DNA of 34,229 nucleotides from Sphingomonas sp. (GCA_025356055.1 JANXUU010000068.1:1-34229); one strand, 5' to 3'; shown: positions 15,480-24,906, counted from the stretch's first letter. Notes: a model not told the origin generated them from the sequence alone. Numbers and translations: made by a program.

Positions 15480-16278
15480 AGCCTTTACACCAGAACACTT
15501 CGCCTGGGCCTTTGAGCGGGGTGTAGGGACCGTCACCCTCAACCGGCCTGAACGCAAGAACCCCCTAACATTCGACAGTTATGCGGAACTGCGCGACCTG
15601 TTTCGTGACCTCTCGAGCAGTCCCGCCATCAAATCAATCGTCGTCTCGGGCTCGGGCGGAAACTTCAGCTCTGGCGGCGACGTGCATGAGATCATTGGCC
15701 CATTGACCCGCATGGCAATGCCTGAGTTGCTTGCCTTTACTCGTATGACCGGTGACCTCGTTAAGGCAATGCGCTCCTGTCCCCAGCCAATCGTCGCGGC
15801 TATCGACGGGGTATGTGCTGGCGCTGGTGCGATACTTGCTATGGCTTCGGACCTACGCTTGGCTACGCCGCGCGCAAAGACTGCCTTCTTGTTCACAAGG
15901 GTGGGGCTCGCAGGTTGCGACATGGGAGCCTGTGCCATCTTGCCAAGATTGATCGGCCAGGGACGTGCCGCCGACCTACTGTTTACTGGCCGGGTCATGA
16001 CCGCGGAAGAGGGTGAGCGCTGGGGCTTTCATAATCGGCTGGTCGATCCAGAAGCACTAGATCGCGAGGCCTTTGGGCTGGCTCAGTCATTGTCATCGGG
16101 ACCAACCTTTGCGCATGGGATTACGAAGACCATGCTCAATACGGAATGGAATGTCAGTCTCGAAACAGCGATCGAGATGGAGGCCCAAGCCCAAGCAATA
16201 TGCATGACAACCAATGATTTTCGTCGCGCCTTCGAGGCCTTTTCCGAAAAGCGCTCTCCAATTTTTGAGGGTAATTAA
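15469..16278 (+). CDS. Enoyl-CoA hydratase/isomerase (crotonase) family protein
   Basis: This 269-residue crotonase-fold protein has [21 protein letters not shown] at its N-terminus. The two oxyanion-hole segments are SSGGDVHEI and [17 protein letters not shown], and [20 protein letters not shown] follows. GTG at 15469 has AAGGAGGA eight bases upstream and overlaps the MarR gene by 11 bases; the longer frame start at 15319 is not supported. In eye alignment with classical hydratase, the two catalytic glutamates appear replaced, by Thr143 and Asp169. It may therefore catalyse a ring hydrolysis, C-C cleavage or isomerisation rather than simple hydration. It acts on CoA thioesters in the cytoplasm and is followed by acyl-CoA dehydrogenase with a TAATG overlap. 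Confidence 0.88.
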   Translation: MQPEAFTPEHFAWAFERGVGTVTLNRPERKNPLTFDSYAELRDLFRDLSSSPAIKSIVVSGSGGNFSSGGDVHEIIGPLTRMAMPELLAFTRMTGDLVKAMRSCPQPIVAAIDGVCAGAGAILAMASDLRLATPRAKTAFLFTRVGLAGCDMGACAILPRLIGQGRAADLLFTGRVMTAEEGERWGFHNRLVDPEALDREAFGLAQSLSSGPTFAHGITKTMLNTEWNVSLETAIEMEAQAQAICMTTNDFRRAFEAFSEKRSPIFEGN

Positions 16279-17444
16279 TGGCTGACACCAGCTTCCTAGA
16301 CTGGCCTTTTTTCGATGATCGCCACCGCGCAATAGCTCGTGATCTTGATGCGTGGTGCGCGAGCGAGCTCGACCATCACGAGCCCGAGGATGTGGATGCG
16401 GCCTGCCGCTCGCTTGTCGCGAAACTCGGCGCGGGCGGTTGGCTAAGATATGCGGTGCCGGCCGAATTCGGCGGGATGGACGAAACACTCGACGTTCGTA
16501 CCTTGTCGCTCATTCGCGAGACGCTTGCGCGCCATTCGGGCCTCGCGGACTTCGTGTTTGCCATGCAGGGCCTTGGCTCGGGCACGATAAGTCTGTTCGG
16601 GACGAATGAACAGAAACAGCACTATCTGCCAGCCGTTGCGCGCGGCGAGAAAATCGCCGCCTTTGCGCTTACCGAGCCTGGGGCGGGAAGCGACGTTGCA
16701 GCGTGCGAGACTAGTGCGACCGAGCACGAAGGCTCATTTCGCATCAACGGCGCCAAGACCTACATCTCCAATGGTGGCATCGCTGATTATTATATCCTCT
16801 TTGCTCGCACTGGCGAAGCGCCCGGGGCACGTGGACTCTCCAGCTTTATCGTCGACGCCGATGCCCGCGGACTGTCGATTGGCGCACGTCTGCGGGTCAT
16901 TGCTCCCCACCCTCTTGCCCAGATCGACTTTCATGATGTCGAAGTTAGCAGCGGCGCCTTGCTTGGCGTACGCGGCGACGGATTTCGTCAGGCAATGGCA
17001 ACACTTGATATCTTTCGTACGACGGTCGGCGCAGCTGCTCTTGGGTTCGCTCGGCGCGCGCTTGATGAAGCCACCGGGCGAGTACTTGAACGCCAGCTTG
17101 GTGGGGCTCTGCTGGCTGACAATGCCGTCGTCCAGGCGCAACTCGCCGAGATGATTCTCGCGGTCGATAGCGCGGCGCTGCTAGTCTATCGCGCTGGCTG
17201 GGTTCGCGATGTGCAGCAACGGCGAAATACCCGTGAGGCGGCACTCGCCAAGCTTCATGCCACAGAAGCTGCGCAGCGAGTCGTTGACCAAGCCGTGCAG
17301 CTATTCGGCGGGGCGGGCGTAACCCACGGTGTCATTGTTGAAGCGCTATACCGCGAAGTTCGCGCGTTGCGCATCTATGAAGGGGCATCGGAGGTGCAGC
17401 GCATGGTCATTGCTCGCCAGCATATCGCGGAGGCACGGTCATGA
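16278..17444 (+). CDS. Acyl-CoA dehydrogenase
   Basis: This 388-residue FAD enzyme introduces a 2,3 double bond into an acyl-CoA. It has the N-terminal helical domain, the middle-domain signatures [14 protein letters not shown] and [12 protein letters not shown], and the C-terminal [12 protein letters not shown] and [13 protein letters not shown]. The latter carries the presumed catalytic base Glu368. The start ATG overlaps the preceding stop (TAATG) and the end overlaps the Rid gene by four bases, so the stoichiometry of these gene products is probably linked. In the proposed pathway it would oxidise a cyclic or ring-opened intermediate after the flavoprotein step. Electrons would go to an electron-transfer flavoprotein that is not in the window. 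Confidence 0.94.
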   Translation: MADTSFLDWPFFDDRHRAIARDLDAWCASELDHHEPEDVDAACRSLVAKLGAGGWLRYAVPAEFGGMDETLDVRTLSLIRETLARHSGLADFVFAMQGLGSGTISLFGTNEQKQHYLPAVARGEKIAAFALTEPGAGSDVAACETSATEHEGSFRINGAKTYISNGGIADYYILFARTGEAPGARGLSSFIVDADARGLSIGARLRVIAPHPLAQIDFHDVEVSSGALLGVRGDGFRQAMATLDIFRTTVGAAALGFARRALDEATGRVLERQLGGALLADNAVVQAQLAEMILAVDSAALLVYRAGWVRDVQQRRNTREAALAKLHATEAAQRVVDQAVQLFGGAGVTHGVIVEALYREVRALRIYEGASEVQRMVIARQHIAEARS

Positions 17445-17851
17445 GCATTCATCGTAGCCTACTTCCGCCCGGCTGGCCTCGCCCCCGTGGGTACGCGAAC
17501 GCCGTCCTAGCGCGCGGAACAACCGTCTTTACTGGAGGACTAGTCGGCTGGAACCAGTTCGAGCAATTTGCCACCGGCGGCATCACTGGCCAGTTTCGCC
17601 AAATCCTGGTCAACCTCGTTGCCGTGCTTGCGGAGGCAGACGCTAGACCCGAACATCTGGTGCGGATGACGTGGTACGTCGTTGACGTCGAAGCCTACCG
17701 CGGCGAGCTCCCAGCTATAGGCAAGGTCTATCGCGAGCTGCTTGGACGCAACTTTCCAGCAATGGCGGTTGTGCAAGTGCTTGCTCTAGTCGAACCTGAA
17801 GCCCTGATCGAGATTGAGGCAACTGCGGTTCTCCCAGACACTGGCCAGTAA
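17441..17851 (+). CDS. Rid (YjgF/YER057c/UK114) family protein, probable enamine/imine deaminase
   Basis: This 136-residue Rid-family protein has the fold marks [41 protein letters not shown] and [12 protein letters not shown]. RidA enzymes hydrolyse reactive enamines and imines to ketones plus ammonia. Here the residue at the position of RidA's substrate-carboxylate arginine is Met108 ([10 protein letters not shown]), so it is not a standard RidA. It belongs to a subgroup whose substrate may lack a free carboxylate, such as a CoA thioester. It is coupled by ATGA to the acyl-CoA dehydrogenase. Since the product of 2-aminobenzoyl-CoA dearomatisation is a cyclic enamine, a pathway-specific deaminase is a natural guess. 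The function is inferred from context. Confidence 0.88.
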   Translation: MSIHRSLLPPGWPRPRGYANAVLARGTTVFTGGLVGWNQFEQFATGGITGQFRQILVNLVAVLAEADARPEHLVRMTWYVVDVEAYRGELPAIGKVYRELLGRNFPAMAVVQVLALVEPEALIEIEATAVLPDTGQ

Positions 17852-18030
17852 CAACGGAAAGTCTTCCAAGTAACGCCCCCGCCCGAAGCTCACAGCGAGG
17901 CAGAAATCGACACCTGTGATAAAGCGTGGGCCCTCCCCTCAGCCGCTGTCGCTGACACGCTCTGCTTGGACATCCCCAGCCCGAAAGCCGTGCTCGCCGG
18001 CAAACCAGTCTCGACCACCAGGAATGCCCA

Positions 18031-19434
18031 TTGTCCGATTCTCAAATCCCACTGAATACGGGCCTTGCCGATCTGTTCGCCGAAGGACGAGCGTCAAAGT
18101 TTTGGTTCATTTGTCTCGCAGTTTGGCTGAACGCGGCCGATAGCCTGGTCACGGCAACGATCATGCCTAACGTTGGCGCTAACCTAGGGGGCTACGCTTT
18201 CTTTAGCTGGGCAGTAGCGGGGTTCCTATTAGGAGCGATTGTGGCCAGTGCGAGCGCCGGTCGCTTGTCTGAGTTATTGGGTCTGCAGTCAGCAACGACC
18301 ATCGCTGGCATCATCTTCGCTGCCGGGTGCGCTATGAGTGCACTTGCACCCAACATCGGCATGTTTCTGGTTGGGCGTGTCGTCCAAGGCGTCGGCAGCG
18401 GCTGGATCTCGGGCTTCGCAATGGTCGCAAGTGCGCTTATATTCCCAGCGCGACACTTGGCCCGGATGTTTGCCTCGACTGCCGGGGTGTGGGGCATCGC
18501 AACCGTCTTGGGGCCTTTGATTGGGGGAATGCTGGTTCAGGCAGGCAATTGGCGGGCAGTCTTCTGGCTGTTCGCCCTCCAGGCCCTCCTGTTCAGCGCG
18601 GCTGCGCCCTTTCTTTTGCGTGGCAGCGTTGGCAAACGAGACCACTCATCCATTCCCTGGCTTCAGCTCGCATTGCTCACCGTAGGCGTCGGGGCAATTG
18701 CGCTTGCAAACTTAGGTAGCAACTCGACGGTCGCGTTCAGCCTCGTCGCCACCGGCCTTATGGTGCTTTGCTTAATCCTTCGCATCGATGGCAAGGCCCG
18801 AATTCGGATGTTTCCGCATCGGACGGGAAGCCTGCGAACCACTGCAGGATTAGGCTATGCCGCGATGTTCGCCCTGTTTGCTTCTTCGATGGGACTGATC
18901 GTCTATGCTCCCCCAATCCTCCAAGTCACGCGGCAACTTTCTCCGATGTCGGCAGGCTATGTCGTAGCCGCCCAGGCACTGGCATGGACCCTAACTGCCT
19001 TTACCGTCGCCGCCGCCAGCGGTCCCGCGGAGAACCGCTGTATCCGGCTTGGTGGCGCGTGCATCTTTGCAAGTGTAGCCTGTTTGATGCTGGGACTCGG
19101 AGTGGCCCCGGTCGCGATGGTCATCGCTTCTGCGGCGCTCATGGGTGTCGGTTTCGGCCTTTGCTTCAGCCTTATAAACCGTCGAGTATTGGGCGTGTTG
19201 TCGGACGATGATCGAGCAATAGGCGCATCAGCCTTCATAGTTGTTCGCCAGACAGGAGGAGCTGTTGGCGCTGCGGTTGCAGGCGCAACAGCGAACCTAG
19301 CTGGGTTCAAGGCAGGCATGACGGTTCCGGCCGCACAATCAGCATCAACATGGGTGTTCGCAACCGCGCTGCCATTGGCCCTAGGAGGAGCCTGGGCAGC
19401 GTGGCGCCTTAGTACCAGGCCTGACCCACGGTAG
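18031..19434 (+). CDS. Major facilitator superfamily transporter (DHA2-like)
   Basis: This 467-residue multi-helix membrane protein of the MFS drug/proton or solute family has early ADSLVTATIMPNVGANLGG and FFSWAVAGFLLGAIVA. The loop LSELLGLQSATTIAG and helix 4 LVGRVVQGVGSGWISG match the DHA2 group. The C-terminal half contains LINRRVLGVLSDDDRAIG and VVRQTGGAVGAAVAGA, also seen in that group. The likely start is TTG at 18031 with AGGA upstream; no ATG gives a complete first helix. It lies 179 bases after the Rid gene on the same strand; that gap shows no clear terminator. It may export a toxic intermediate or import a substrate; the direction cannot be read. Confidence 0.88.
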   Translation: MSDSQIPLNTGLADLFAEGRASKFWFICLAVWLNAADSLVTATIMPNVGANLGGYAFFSWAVAGFLLGAIVASASAGRLSELLGLQSATTIAGIIFAAGCAMSALAPNIGMFLVGRVVQGVGSGWISGFAMVASALIFPARHLARMFASTAGVWGIATVLGPLIGGMLVQAGNWRAVFWLFALQALLFSAAAPFLLRGSVGKRDHSSIPWLQLALLTVGVGAIALANLGSNSTVAFSLVATGLMVLCLILRIDGKARIRMFPHRTGSLRTTAGLGYAAMFALFASSMGLIVYAPPILQVTRQLSPMSAGYVVAAQALAWTLTAFTVAAASGPAENRCIRLGGACIFASVACLMLGLGVAPVAMVIASAALMGVGFGLCFSLINRRVLGVLSDDDRAIGASAFIVVRQTGGAVGAAVAGATANLAGFKAGMTVPAAQSASTWVFATALPLALGGAWAAWRLSTRPDPR

Positions 19435-19506
19435 ATATCTGGGTTCAGTTCGCCATTCGACGCTCTGAAATAAGGTTACACATCGCGGTCCCCGTCCAAG
19501 AAGACG

Positions 19507-20709
19507 TCAGCTGAGCGCAGGTGCTAGCTTGTCCATAGCCTCGTGCAGTGAATCCGGTGAGCGACAGAAGCAAATCCGGAGGAAGCTTTTTGCATCGGGA
19601 CCGAAGAACACGCCTGGGGCCAGGCCCACATTGGTCTTGTTGAGGATATCAAGACAGGCGGCCTTCGAGTCCGGCATCCCTTCGATCTCGAAAAATGCAT
19701 ACATCGCCGCCTTGGGGCGTGTAGCCATGCGCACGCGAGGCATCCTTTCCAGCGCGGAACACACAATGTCCGCGCCTTTCGCGCAATAAGCATTCATCTC
19801 TGCAACGAACGGCTCGCCGTCCCTGAGTGCAGTGGCCGCGGCATATTGCAGAAACGTCGTCGTCCCGCTCGACGTATATTGGGTCATCATGGCCAATATT
19901 GGCGCCACCGAAGGTGGATGGACAAGCCAGCCAAGGCGCCAGCCTGTCATCGCATATGATTTCGAAAAGCTATTGATGACGAGCACCCGATCTTCAGGGT
20001 CAGAGATCGTCAAGATCGAGGGCGCGCATCGCTCACCAAAAACGAGCCGGTGATAGACTTCGTCAGCAATCAGCCAAATGCCCGCCGAGCGTGCAAAATT
20101 GAGCAACTCCCGCTGAACCTCCAATGGGATCATGGCCCCCGTTGGATTTCCCGGCGAGGCGTAAAAGATTGCTTTCGTCCGACTGTCACAGGCCGCACGG
20201 ACTTCGGCCACATCGAGGGTCCAGCCAGTATCGCCATTGCTCATTCCAACAGAACGGACTTCCCCGCCAGCAATTTTGACCATGCCAGTGATGTTGGGCC
20301 ATACCGGATCGATGACAATAATGTTGTCGCCTGCATTTACGAGCATCTGGACCGCAAGCATGATGGCCTGCATTCCGCCTGCCGTCACGGTCGTGCGATC
20401 GGTTCCAATCGGCAAACCATAAAGATCCTGGTAATATCTCGAAAGCGTCTCGCGAAGGTGGGGAACGCCACTTTGATGCGAATAAAAAGTCTGGCCAGCG
20501 GCGATCGCGTCGGACACAGCCTCTGCGAGAAACGCGGGGCTCGCAACGTCCCCCTCACCAAACCAAAGCGGCAGGACGCCACTACTCGGGTCAAAAGCTG
20601 CCTTGGCAATATTGGCGATGTTGTCTAAACTTATAGCCGCGATCTGCGCGCGAATATCGTGGATGGCCGGGCCAGGCGACGTCGGTGCCTCCCGTAAAAC
20701 GGCAGTCAT
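19507..20709 (-). CDS. Class I/II PLP aminotransferase (copy A)
   Basis: This 400-residue fold-type-I aminotransferase has LWFGEGDVASP at its N-terminus, AGGMQAIMLAVQML, and YASPGNPTGAM with Asn188. IADEVYHRLVF carries Asp216, and NSFSKSYAMTGWRLGW carries Schiff-base Lys250. The C-terminal FLRICF arginine binds the substrate carboxylate. It moves an amino group from an amino acid to 2-oxoglutarate or another acceptor. It is last in the TonB receptor-monooxygenase-aldolase operon, with an ATGA overlap to the aldolase. It is close kin (about 60 percent by eye) to the aminotransferase at 30486-31667, so the two may act on related substrates or have split roles. Aspartate-, alanine- or aromatic-type specificity cannot be decided. 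Confidence 0.93.
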   Translation of the reverse strand: MTAVLREAPTSPGPAIHDIRAQIAAISLDNIANIAKAAFDPSSGVLPLWFGEGDVASPAFLAEAVSDAIAAGQTFYSHQSGVPHLRETLSRYYQDLYGLPIGTDRTTVTAGGMQAIMLAVQMLVNAGDNIIVIDPVWPNITGMVKIAGGEVRSVGMSNGDTGWTLDVAEVRAACDSRTKAIFYASPGNPTGAMIPLEVQRELLNFARSAGIWLIADEVYHRLVFGERCAPSILTISDPEDRVLVINSFSKSYAMTGWRLGWLVHPPSVAPILAMMTQYTSSGTTTFLQYAAATALRDGEPFVAEMNAYCAKGADIVCSALERMPRVRMATRPKAAMYAFFEIEGMPDSKAACLDILNKTNVGLAPGVFFGPDAKSFLRICFCRSPDSLHEAMDKLAPALS

Positions 20710-21461
20710 TTTATTTCCTTTCCGACAGCGGACAGCGAGCGCGCTATTCCGTTTCTGGTTAGCCTGATGTCATCCTCGGCCACGACGAATGCAAACCCCT
20801 CTGAAATGCGGTTTCGAGCGTCTTCGACGCTTGGTGTGAATATGCCGCAAGGGACGCCGCTTGAGCGACAAAGGCCAAGGATCAGCTGGATAGCGTTTTC
20901 AAGTCCAGGGGCACCGTTCGGGCCAAGCGAAAGCGCCAAATCACCCGAGCCTATGAAGACCATGTCGATACCAGGAGTCGCGATAATCTCAGGCGCATTT
21001 GCGAGGCCAAGCTCAGTTTCGATCATGACAGAAACCATGACCTGAGTCGTGCAAGCCTTGCTGTAATTAGCGAAATCGGCCAGAGGCCTCACCCCTCCAC
21101 CCGATCGTTTGCCGTGAGGCGGATAATGGGCTGCGACAACGGCGGCCGCTGCTTCGGCAGCGCTTTCAACGAGCGGTACGATGACGCCGAGTGCACCGCT
21201 ATCCAGTGCTTCACCGATGTGATGGCTGTTATTTGTTGCAACCCGCACAACAGGCGTGCTCGCTTCGCCAACTGCCAGGATCCCTGCATGGAGCGTAGTG
21301 CGTTCCCACAGGCCATGCTGGCCATCGAAAACAATCATGTCTGGCGAGCATTCGGCCGCGATCTCAGCCAAGGCCACCGATCCCAGGCTGAGCCAAACGC
21401 AGGACACTGGCCTTCCATCACGAAGGCGCTGCAAGGCATGGTTCGTATACCGTCCGGTCAT
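20706..21461 (-). CDS. HpcH/HpaI-family class II aldolase
   Basis: This 251-residue member of the HpcH/HpaI (2-keto-3-deoxy sugar acid / 4-hydroxy-2-oxoheptanedioate) aldolase family is a TIM barrel. It has the expected catalytic positions: His in MIVFDGQHGLWE, Arg in PVVRVATN, Glu in MIETELGLAN as metal ligand, and Asp in VFIGSGDLALSLG. The family splits hydroxy-2-oxo acids to pyruvate plus an aldehyde with a divalent metal. The ATG overlaps the preceding monooxygenase stop (ATGA) and the stop overlaps the aminotransferase start in the same way. Lying before an aminotransferase, it may cleave the 2-oxo acid produced by deamination of a hydroxy amino acid. The aldehyde partner is unknown. Confidence 0.9.
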   Translation of the reverse strand: MTGRYTNHALQRLRDGRPVSCVWLSLGSVALAEIAAECSPDMIVFDGQHGLWERTTLHAGILAVGEASTPVVRVATNNSHHIGEALDSGALGVIVPLVESAAEAAAAVVAAHYPPHGKRSGGGVRPLADFANYSKACTTQVMVSVMIETELGLANAPEIIATPGIDMVFIGSGDLALSLGPNGAPGLENAIQLILGLCRSSGVPCGIFTPSVEDARNRISEGFAFVVAEDDIRLTRNGIARSLSAVGKEIK

Positions 21462-22558
21462 TCGTCGTTCCGGCCCCTAAGCCCGGCCTCCTCGAGCAAA
21501 GGAAGCACTTTCGACGCAAAGTAAGGGAGTTCACCTAGATAGTCGACGAAGCTCAACGCTACACCAGCAAATCCTGCCTTATGAAGCGATACCAACGTGT
21601 CCGCGATGTGCTGCGGAGTTCCTACGAGGGGATACGTCCCCGCCCCGGCAGCAAATCTCTTGCGGTGGCGCGCATAAGCTTCTGCATCATGCGAGCCAGA
21701 CATGGCCATCTTCATAGCCATGTGTGTGTCCACGGCCGCATGGTCGGCCTCCCTTACCGCGAAACGTTCATAATAGTCATCAGCCTCGCCTTGCGTTGGC
21801 CGGCACACCACGTGGCAGGCCGTGAATACGCCGACTTCGCGATCATGATCCGCTGCTCGGGCCCGCATGTCGGCGATGGTTGCCGCCCCGTCGGAAATCT
21901 CGACAAAAGTTGTAAAGATGAAATCGCTCGTCCGGGCGGCGAAGTCACGTCCTGGCGGCGAAAAGGCAGCAGACATGGTAATTGGGCGCGGTCGCTGCAA
22001 CGAGAGTGGCCGCCCCTCCACCGCGCGAAGCTTGTAATGGGGTCCCGGGGTGTCGAACACTTCTTCGCCCGCGAGAATGCGCGCGAACACGTCATACCAT
22101 TCATTTCCCTGGGCGTAGGGTTCGCGGCTCTGGGGAATGCCGAACATCTCGAACTCGGGCCCATTCCATCCGCACACGATGTTGAGACCGGCCCGGCCAC
22201 CACTCACGTGATCGATGGTCGCCATCGCCTTGGCTGCGAACACCGGATGGACAAATGGTGCATGAACCGTTGCAAACACCGTGATCTGGCGCGTCGATAC
22301 GGCAAGCGCCGAAGCGAGTGTTAAGGTCTCAAATGAATGATGCCGCGCGTTCGTCTGGCCGCCGAATCCCTTCCAACGAGCAATTGGAAGAAAAAACTCG
22401 AGTCCAAGTTCATCGGCCATCTGGGTGACAGCCTGGATGTCCGCCCAACGCGCTGCCCATCGCTCAGGCACAGTCGTAACAGCTAGGCCGCCATCCGCGT
22501 TCGCACCGAACAGTCCGAGCTTGAACGTGTTCAGGCGGCCCATCCCACCATTAGCCAT
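21458..22558 (-). CDS. LLM-class flavin-dependent monooxygenase, RutA-like
   Basis: This 366-residue bacterial-luciferase-fold (TIM barrel) protein shows the order typical of the RutA/dimethyl-sulfone monooxygenase branch: ADELGLEFFLPIARWKGFGG, HHSFETLTLASALA, AAKAMATIDHVSGGRAGLNIVCGWN and EMFGIPQ. Later come ACHVVCRPTQGEADDYYERF and LVGTPQHIADTLVSL. RutA splits the uracil ring amide using a flavin-oxygen adduct and free reduced FMN. Relatives cleave C-S, C-N or C-halogen bonds, so cleavage of a lactam or amide is plausible here. No flavin reductase gene is in the window, and a generic one would be needed. Its start overlaps the TonB receptor stop by one base (TGATG) and its stop overlaps the aldolase start (ATGA). 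Confidence 0.9.
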   Translation of the reverse strand: MANGGMGRLNTFKLGLFGANADGGLAVTTVPERWAARWADIQAVTQMADELGLEFFLPIARWKGFGGQTNARHHSFETLTLASALAVSTRQITVFATVHAPFVHPVFAAKAMATIDHVSGGRAGLNIVCGWNGPEFEMFGIPQSREPYAQGNEWYDVFARILAGEEVFDTPGPHYKLRAVEGRPLSLQRPRPITMSAAFSPPGRDFAARTSDFIFTTFVEISDGAATIADMRARAADHDREVGVFTACHVVCRPTQGEADDYYERFAVREADHAAVDTHMAMKMAMSGSHDAEAYARHRKRFAAGAGTYPLVGTPQHIADTLVSLHKAGFAGVALSFVDYLGELPYFASKVLPLLEEAGLRGRNDE

Positions 22559-24885
22559 CAGAATTTACGAGTGACGGACAATCCGTAGCTCCGCGGCCGA
22601 ATAGTCAGCAAAGCAAGCGGATCTTGGCTTGAGGAAATTGCATCGATCTGCGCACGGGCATTGAAGAGATTGTTGACGAAAAGCGAGGTGGACCAGGTCC
22701 CGGAGGTCGCAGATGCCCTCAAGTTGACGGCGACATATTCGTCGAGCGGCACATTGAACGGGCTTGAAGGGTTAAATTGCGTCTTCGTGCGTCCCCGATA
22801 ATTGGCGTCAGCACGCAAAATTCCTTCAAACTCTCCCGCAAGTGGAAAGCGGTAACTTACTGAAGCGTTGGCCTGCAGTTTCGGCACATTCGGTAGCGTA
22901 TCGCCGGCCCGACCAAGGTTCGGATTTCCTGGAATAAAAGGCTGATTATCTCTTAACCGCGCGCGCTGGTAGGAAGCGCCAAGATCGACCTCGACGCCCT
23001 TTGCAACGCTTGCATAAAGCTCAGCCTCTGCCCCATCGATATTCACCCGCCCAGCATTAGTGGTAAACGGGAACGCGCCAGTGGCGTCGACCGAGCGGAC
23101 CTGTGTATTTGTCCAGCGGATAGCATAAGCCGCCACGTTTAGCCGCAAGCGATGGTCGAAAAACTGAGTTTTGGCACCTGCTTCGTAATTCCACAGAGTG
23201 TCCGGCGTGTATCCGCGGGGAATGTTCGACGTGAACGGAAGATCGGCCGCGTTGACGCCTCCGGTCCGAAATCCCTGAGCCGCAGTGGCGTAAAGCAGCA
23301 AGTCAGGCTGTGCTTGGTAGGCGACGTTGAACTTGTACGTGACTTTGCTGTTTTTGGATGAGTTATACAGCACCCCGACCGGCGATGAGCTAAATCCACC
23401 AAAGGGATGGGTCGTCTCCTGGGCAGCAGTCTGCCTTGACCGGAAATAACGAGCGCCCACGAGGCCGGTGAGTTTATCCGTAAATTTGAACGTCACTTCT
23501 CCGAACAAGGCTTCCTGGCTGACCTTCTGATTATCGGTACGACCAAAAAATGTGTTTCCGTTGGGCGTCGATAATGCGTCGTCCGAGTTCAGGCGACTGA
23601 ACGGTCCGGCCGCAACGCCGTCCGGGGTCGAACGAATAACTTGAACCTCAAAATTTGACTTCTCGCGCTGCAGAAAGCCGCCGATTACGAAATTGAGTGG
23701 CCCGTCAAAGTGCGAGGCATATCGCAGTTCGTTTGACCAGACCCGGCGATACTGTGGCTCTTTCGTGATGCCCGGAATCGGCACTCCAAAAGAAAAGAGA
23801 ATCGCCGAGCTGTCGAAATTATAGTCAAACCGCCTACCGTACCAATTCGTCGTGGCGGTGATCGTGCCAAATGGTGCGCTATATTCGCCAGTCAGGCTGT
23901 AGATGCTGAGCTTATCGGTCAGCGGGCTTCGCGTCAGGTCGGTATTGATCAAGTCTCCACCCGGAATAGAAGGGTAGCCCGTTGTACCGAACGACGTTGT
24001 CCCCGGCGGTGTGTATCGCGAGGAGCCATGGGACTTGAGTTTCTGGGTAGTCGCCGACGCGGTAAGCGTGAAGGCATCCGATGGCCGAAACCGCAGCAAC
24101 GCCCGCCCACCTGTAACACGTTCGTCGTTGACATTTTTGACCCGGCCCGTTGCTAAGCGCGTCTGGTCAATGAACCCACTTTCATGATCAAGCCAGCCCG
24201 TCACGCGAAGGGCAAGGACGTCCTTGACGATGGGAACGTTGACCGTTCCGTGGAGATTATAATTTAGTCCGCCTTTTTCGGTCGCGCCGATTTCGGTGGT
24301 TACATTGCCTTCGAAGACATTGAACCGCGGCTTATTCGTAATGTACCTGATCGTGCCGCTCATCGAACTTGCGCCGTACAGGGTCCCTTGGGGTCCCTTG
24401 AGAACTTCGATGCGCTCTAGGTCGTAGAGGCGGATATCGGCGTTACGACCACCGCCATCATTCGCGTTCGATGCACTGATGACGGCTTCGTCATAATAGA
24501 CGCCGACCGTCGAAGCGCCCGTCGAGGTTACGCCACGAATGATATATTTCTTGTCGCCCGGCCCAAGGTCGTCAAACTGGAGGCTAGGCACCGACCCGGC
24601 AAATTTTGCAAAGTTATCGGCGCCACGCGCGTTTAACGTTTCACCGCTGATTGCCTGGATTGCGATTGGCACCTTTTGGAGTGAGGCAGCGCCACTCTTG
24701 GTCGCCGTGACGACAATCTCCTCGAGCCCGCCCGCATCTGCCGACTTCTGGGAACCAGTCTCTTTAGGTGATCCGGACTGCTGCTGGGCCGAGGCCGCGC
24801 TTGCCGGCAAGGCCAGCGTCGCAATCAAGCCGGTGGCGATTAGGCTTGGTCGATAGCCCGCCTTGCGAATGTGCCCCGTCAGCAT
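22558..24885 (-). CDS. TonB-dependent outer-membrane receptor
   Basis: This 775-residue outer-membrane active transporter has a signal peptide at residues 1 to about 35 (hydrophobic core SLIATGLIATLALPASA, then SAQQ). The TonB box is EEIVVTATK. The plug domain contains VPIAIQAISGETLNARGADNF, KYIIRGV and LERIEVLKGPQGTLYGASSMSG. A long beta-barrel ends in SYGLSVTRKF with the C-terminal Phe required for barrel assembly. The frame extends to 24969, but ATG 24885 gives the signal peptide directly and follows a GGAGGGG site, so it is preferred. Similar receptors are abundant in sphingomonads and import bulky or scarce organic substrates as well as iron chelates. Because it heads a catabolic operon and not an iron operon, it probably imports the pathway substrate. 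Confidence 0.95.
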   Translation of the reverse strand: MLTGHIRKAGYRPSLIATGLIATLALPASAASAQQQSGSPKETGSQKSADAGGLEEIVVTATKSGAASLQKVPIAIQAISGETLNARGADNFAKFAGSVPSLQFDDLGPGDKKYIIRGVTSTGASTVGVYYDEAVISASNANDGGGRNADIRLYDLERIEVLKGPQGTLYGASSMSGTIRYITNKPRFNVFEGNVTTEIGATEKGGLNYNLHGTVNVPIVKDVLALRVTGWLDHESGFIDQTRLATGRVKNVNDERVTGGRALLRFRPSDAFTLTASATTQKLKSHGSSRYTPPGTTSFGTTGYPSIPGGDLINTDLTRSPLTDKLSIYSLTGEYSAPFGTITATTNWYGRRFDYNFDSSAILFSFGVPIPGITKEPQYRRVWSNELRYASHFDGPLNFVIGGFLQREKSNFEVQVIRSTPDGVAAGPFSRLNSDDALSTPNGNTFFGRTDNQKVSQEALFGEVTFKFTDKLTGLVGARYFRSRQTAAQETTHPFGGFSSSPVGVLYNSSKNSKVTYKFNVAYQAQPDLLLYATAAQGFRTGGVNAADLPFTSNIPRGYTPDTLWNYEAGAKTQFFDHRLRLNVAAYAIRWTNTQVRSVDATGAFPFTTNAGRVNIDGAEAELYASVAKGVEVDLGASYQRARLRDNQPFIPGNPNLGRAGDTLPNVPKLQANASVSYRFPLAGEFEGILRADANYRGRTKTQFNPSSPFNVPLDEYVAVNLRASATSGTWSTSLFVNNLFNARAQIDAISSSQDPLALLTIRPRSYGLSVTRKF

Positions 24886-24906
24886 ATCGATCCCCTCCAT
24901 ATGTTT

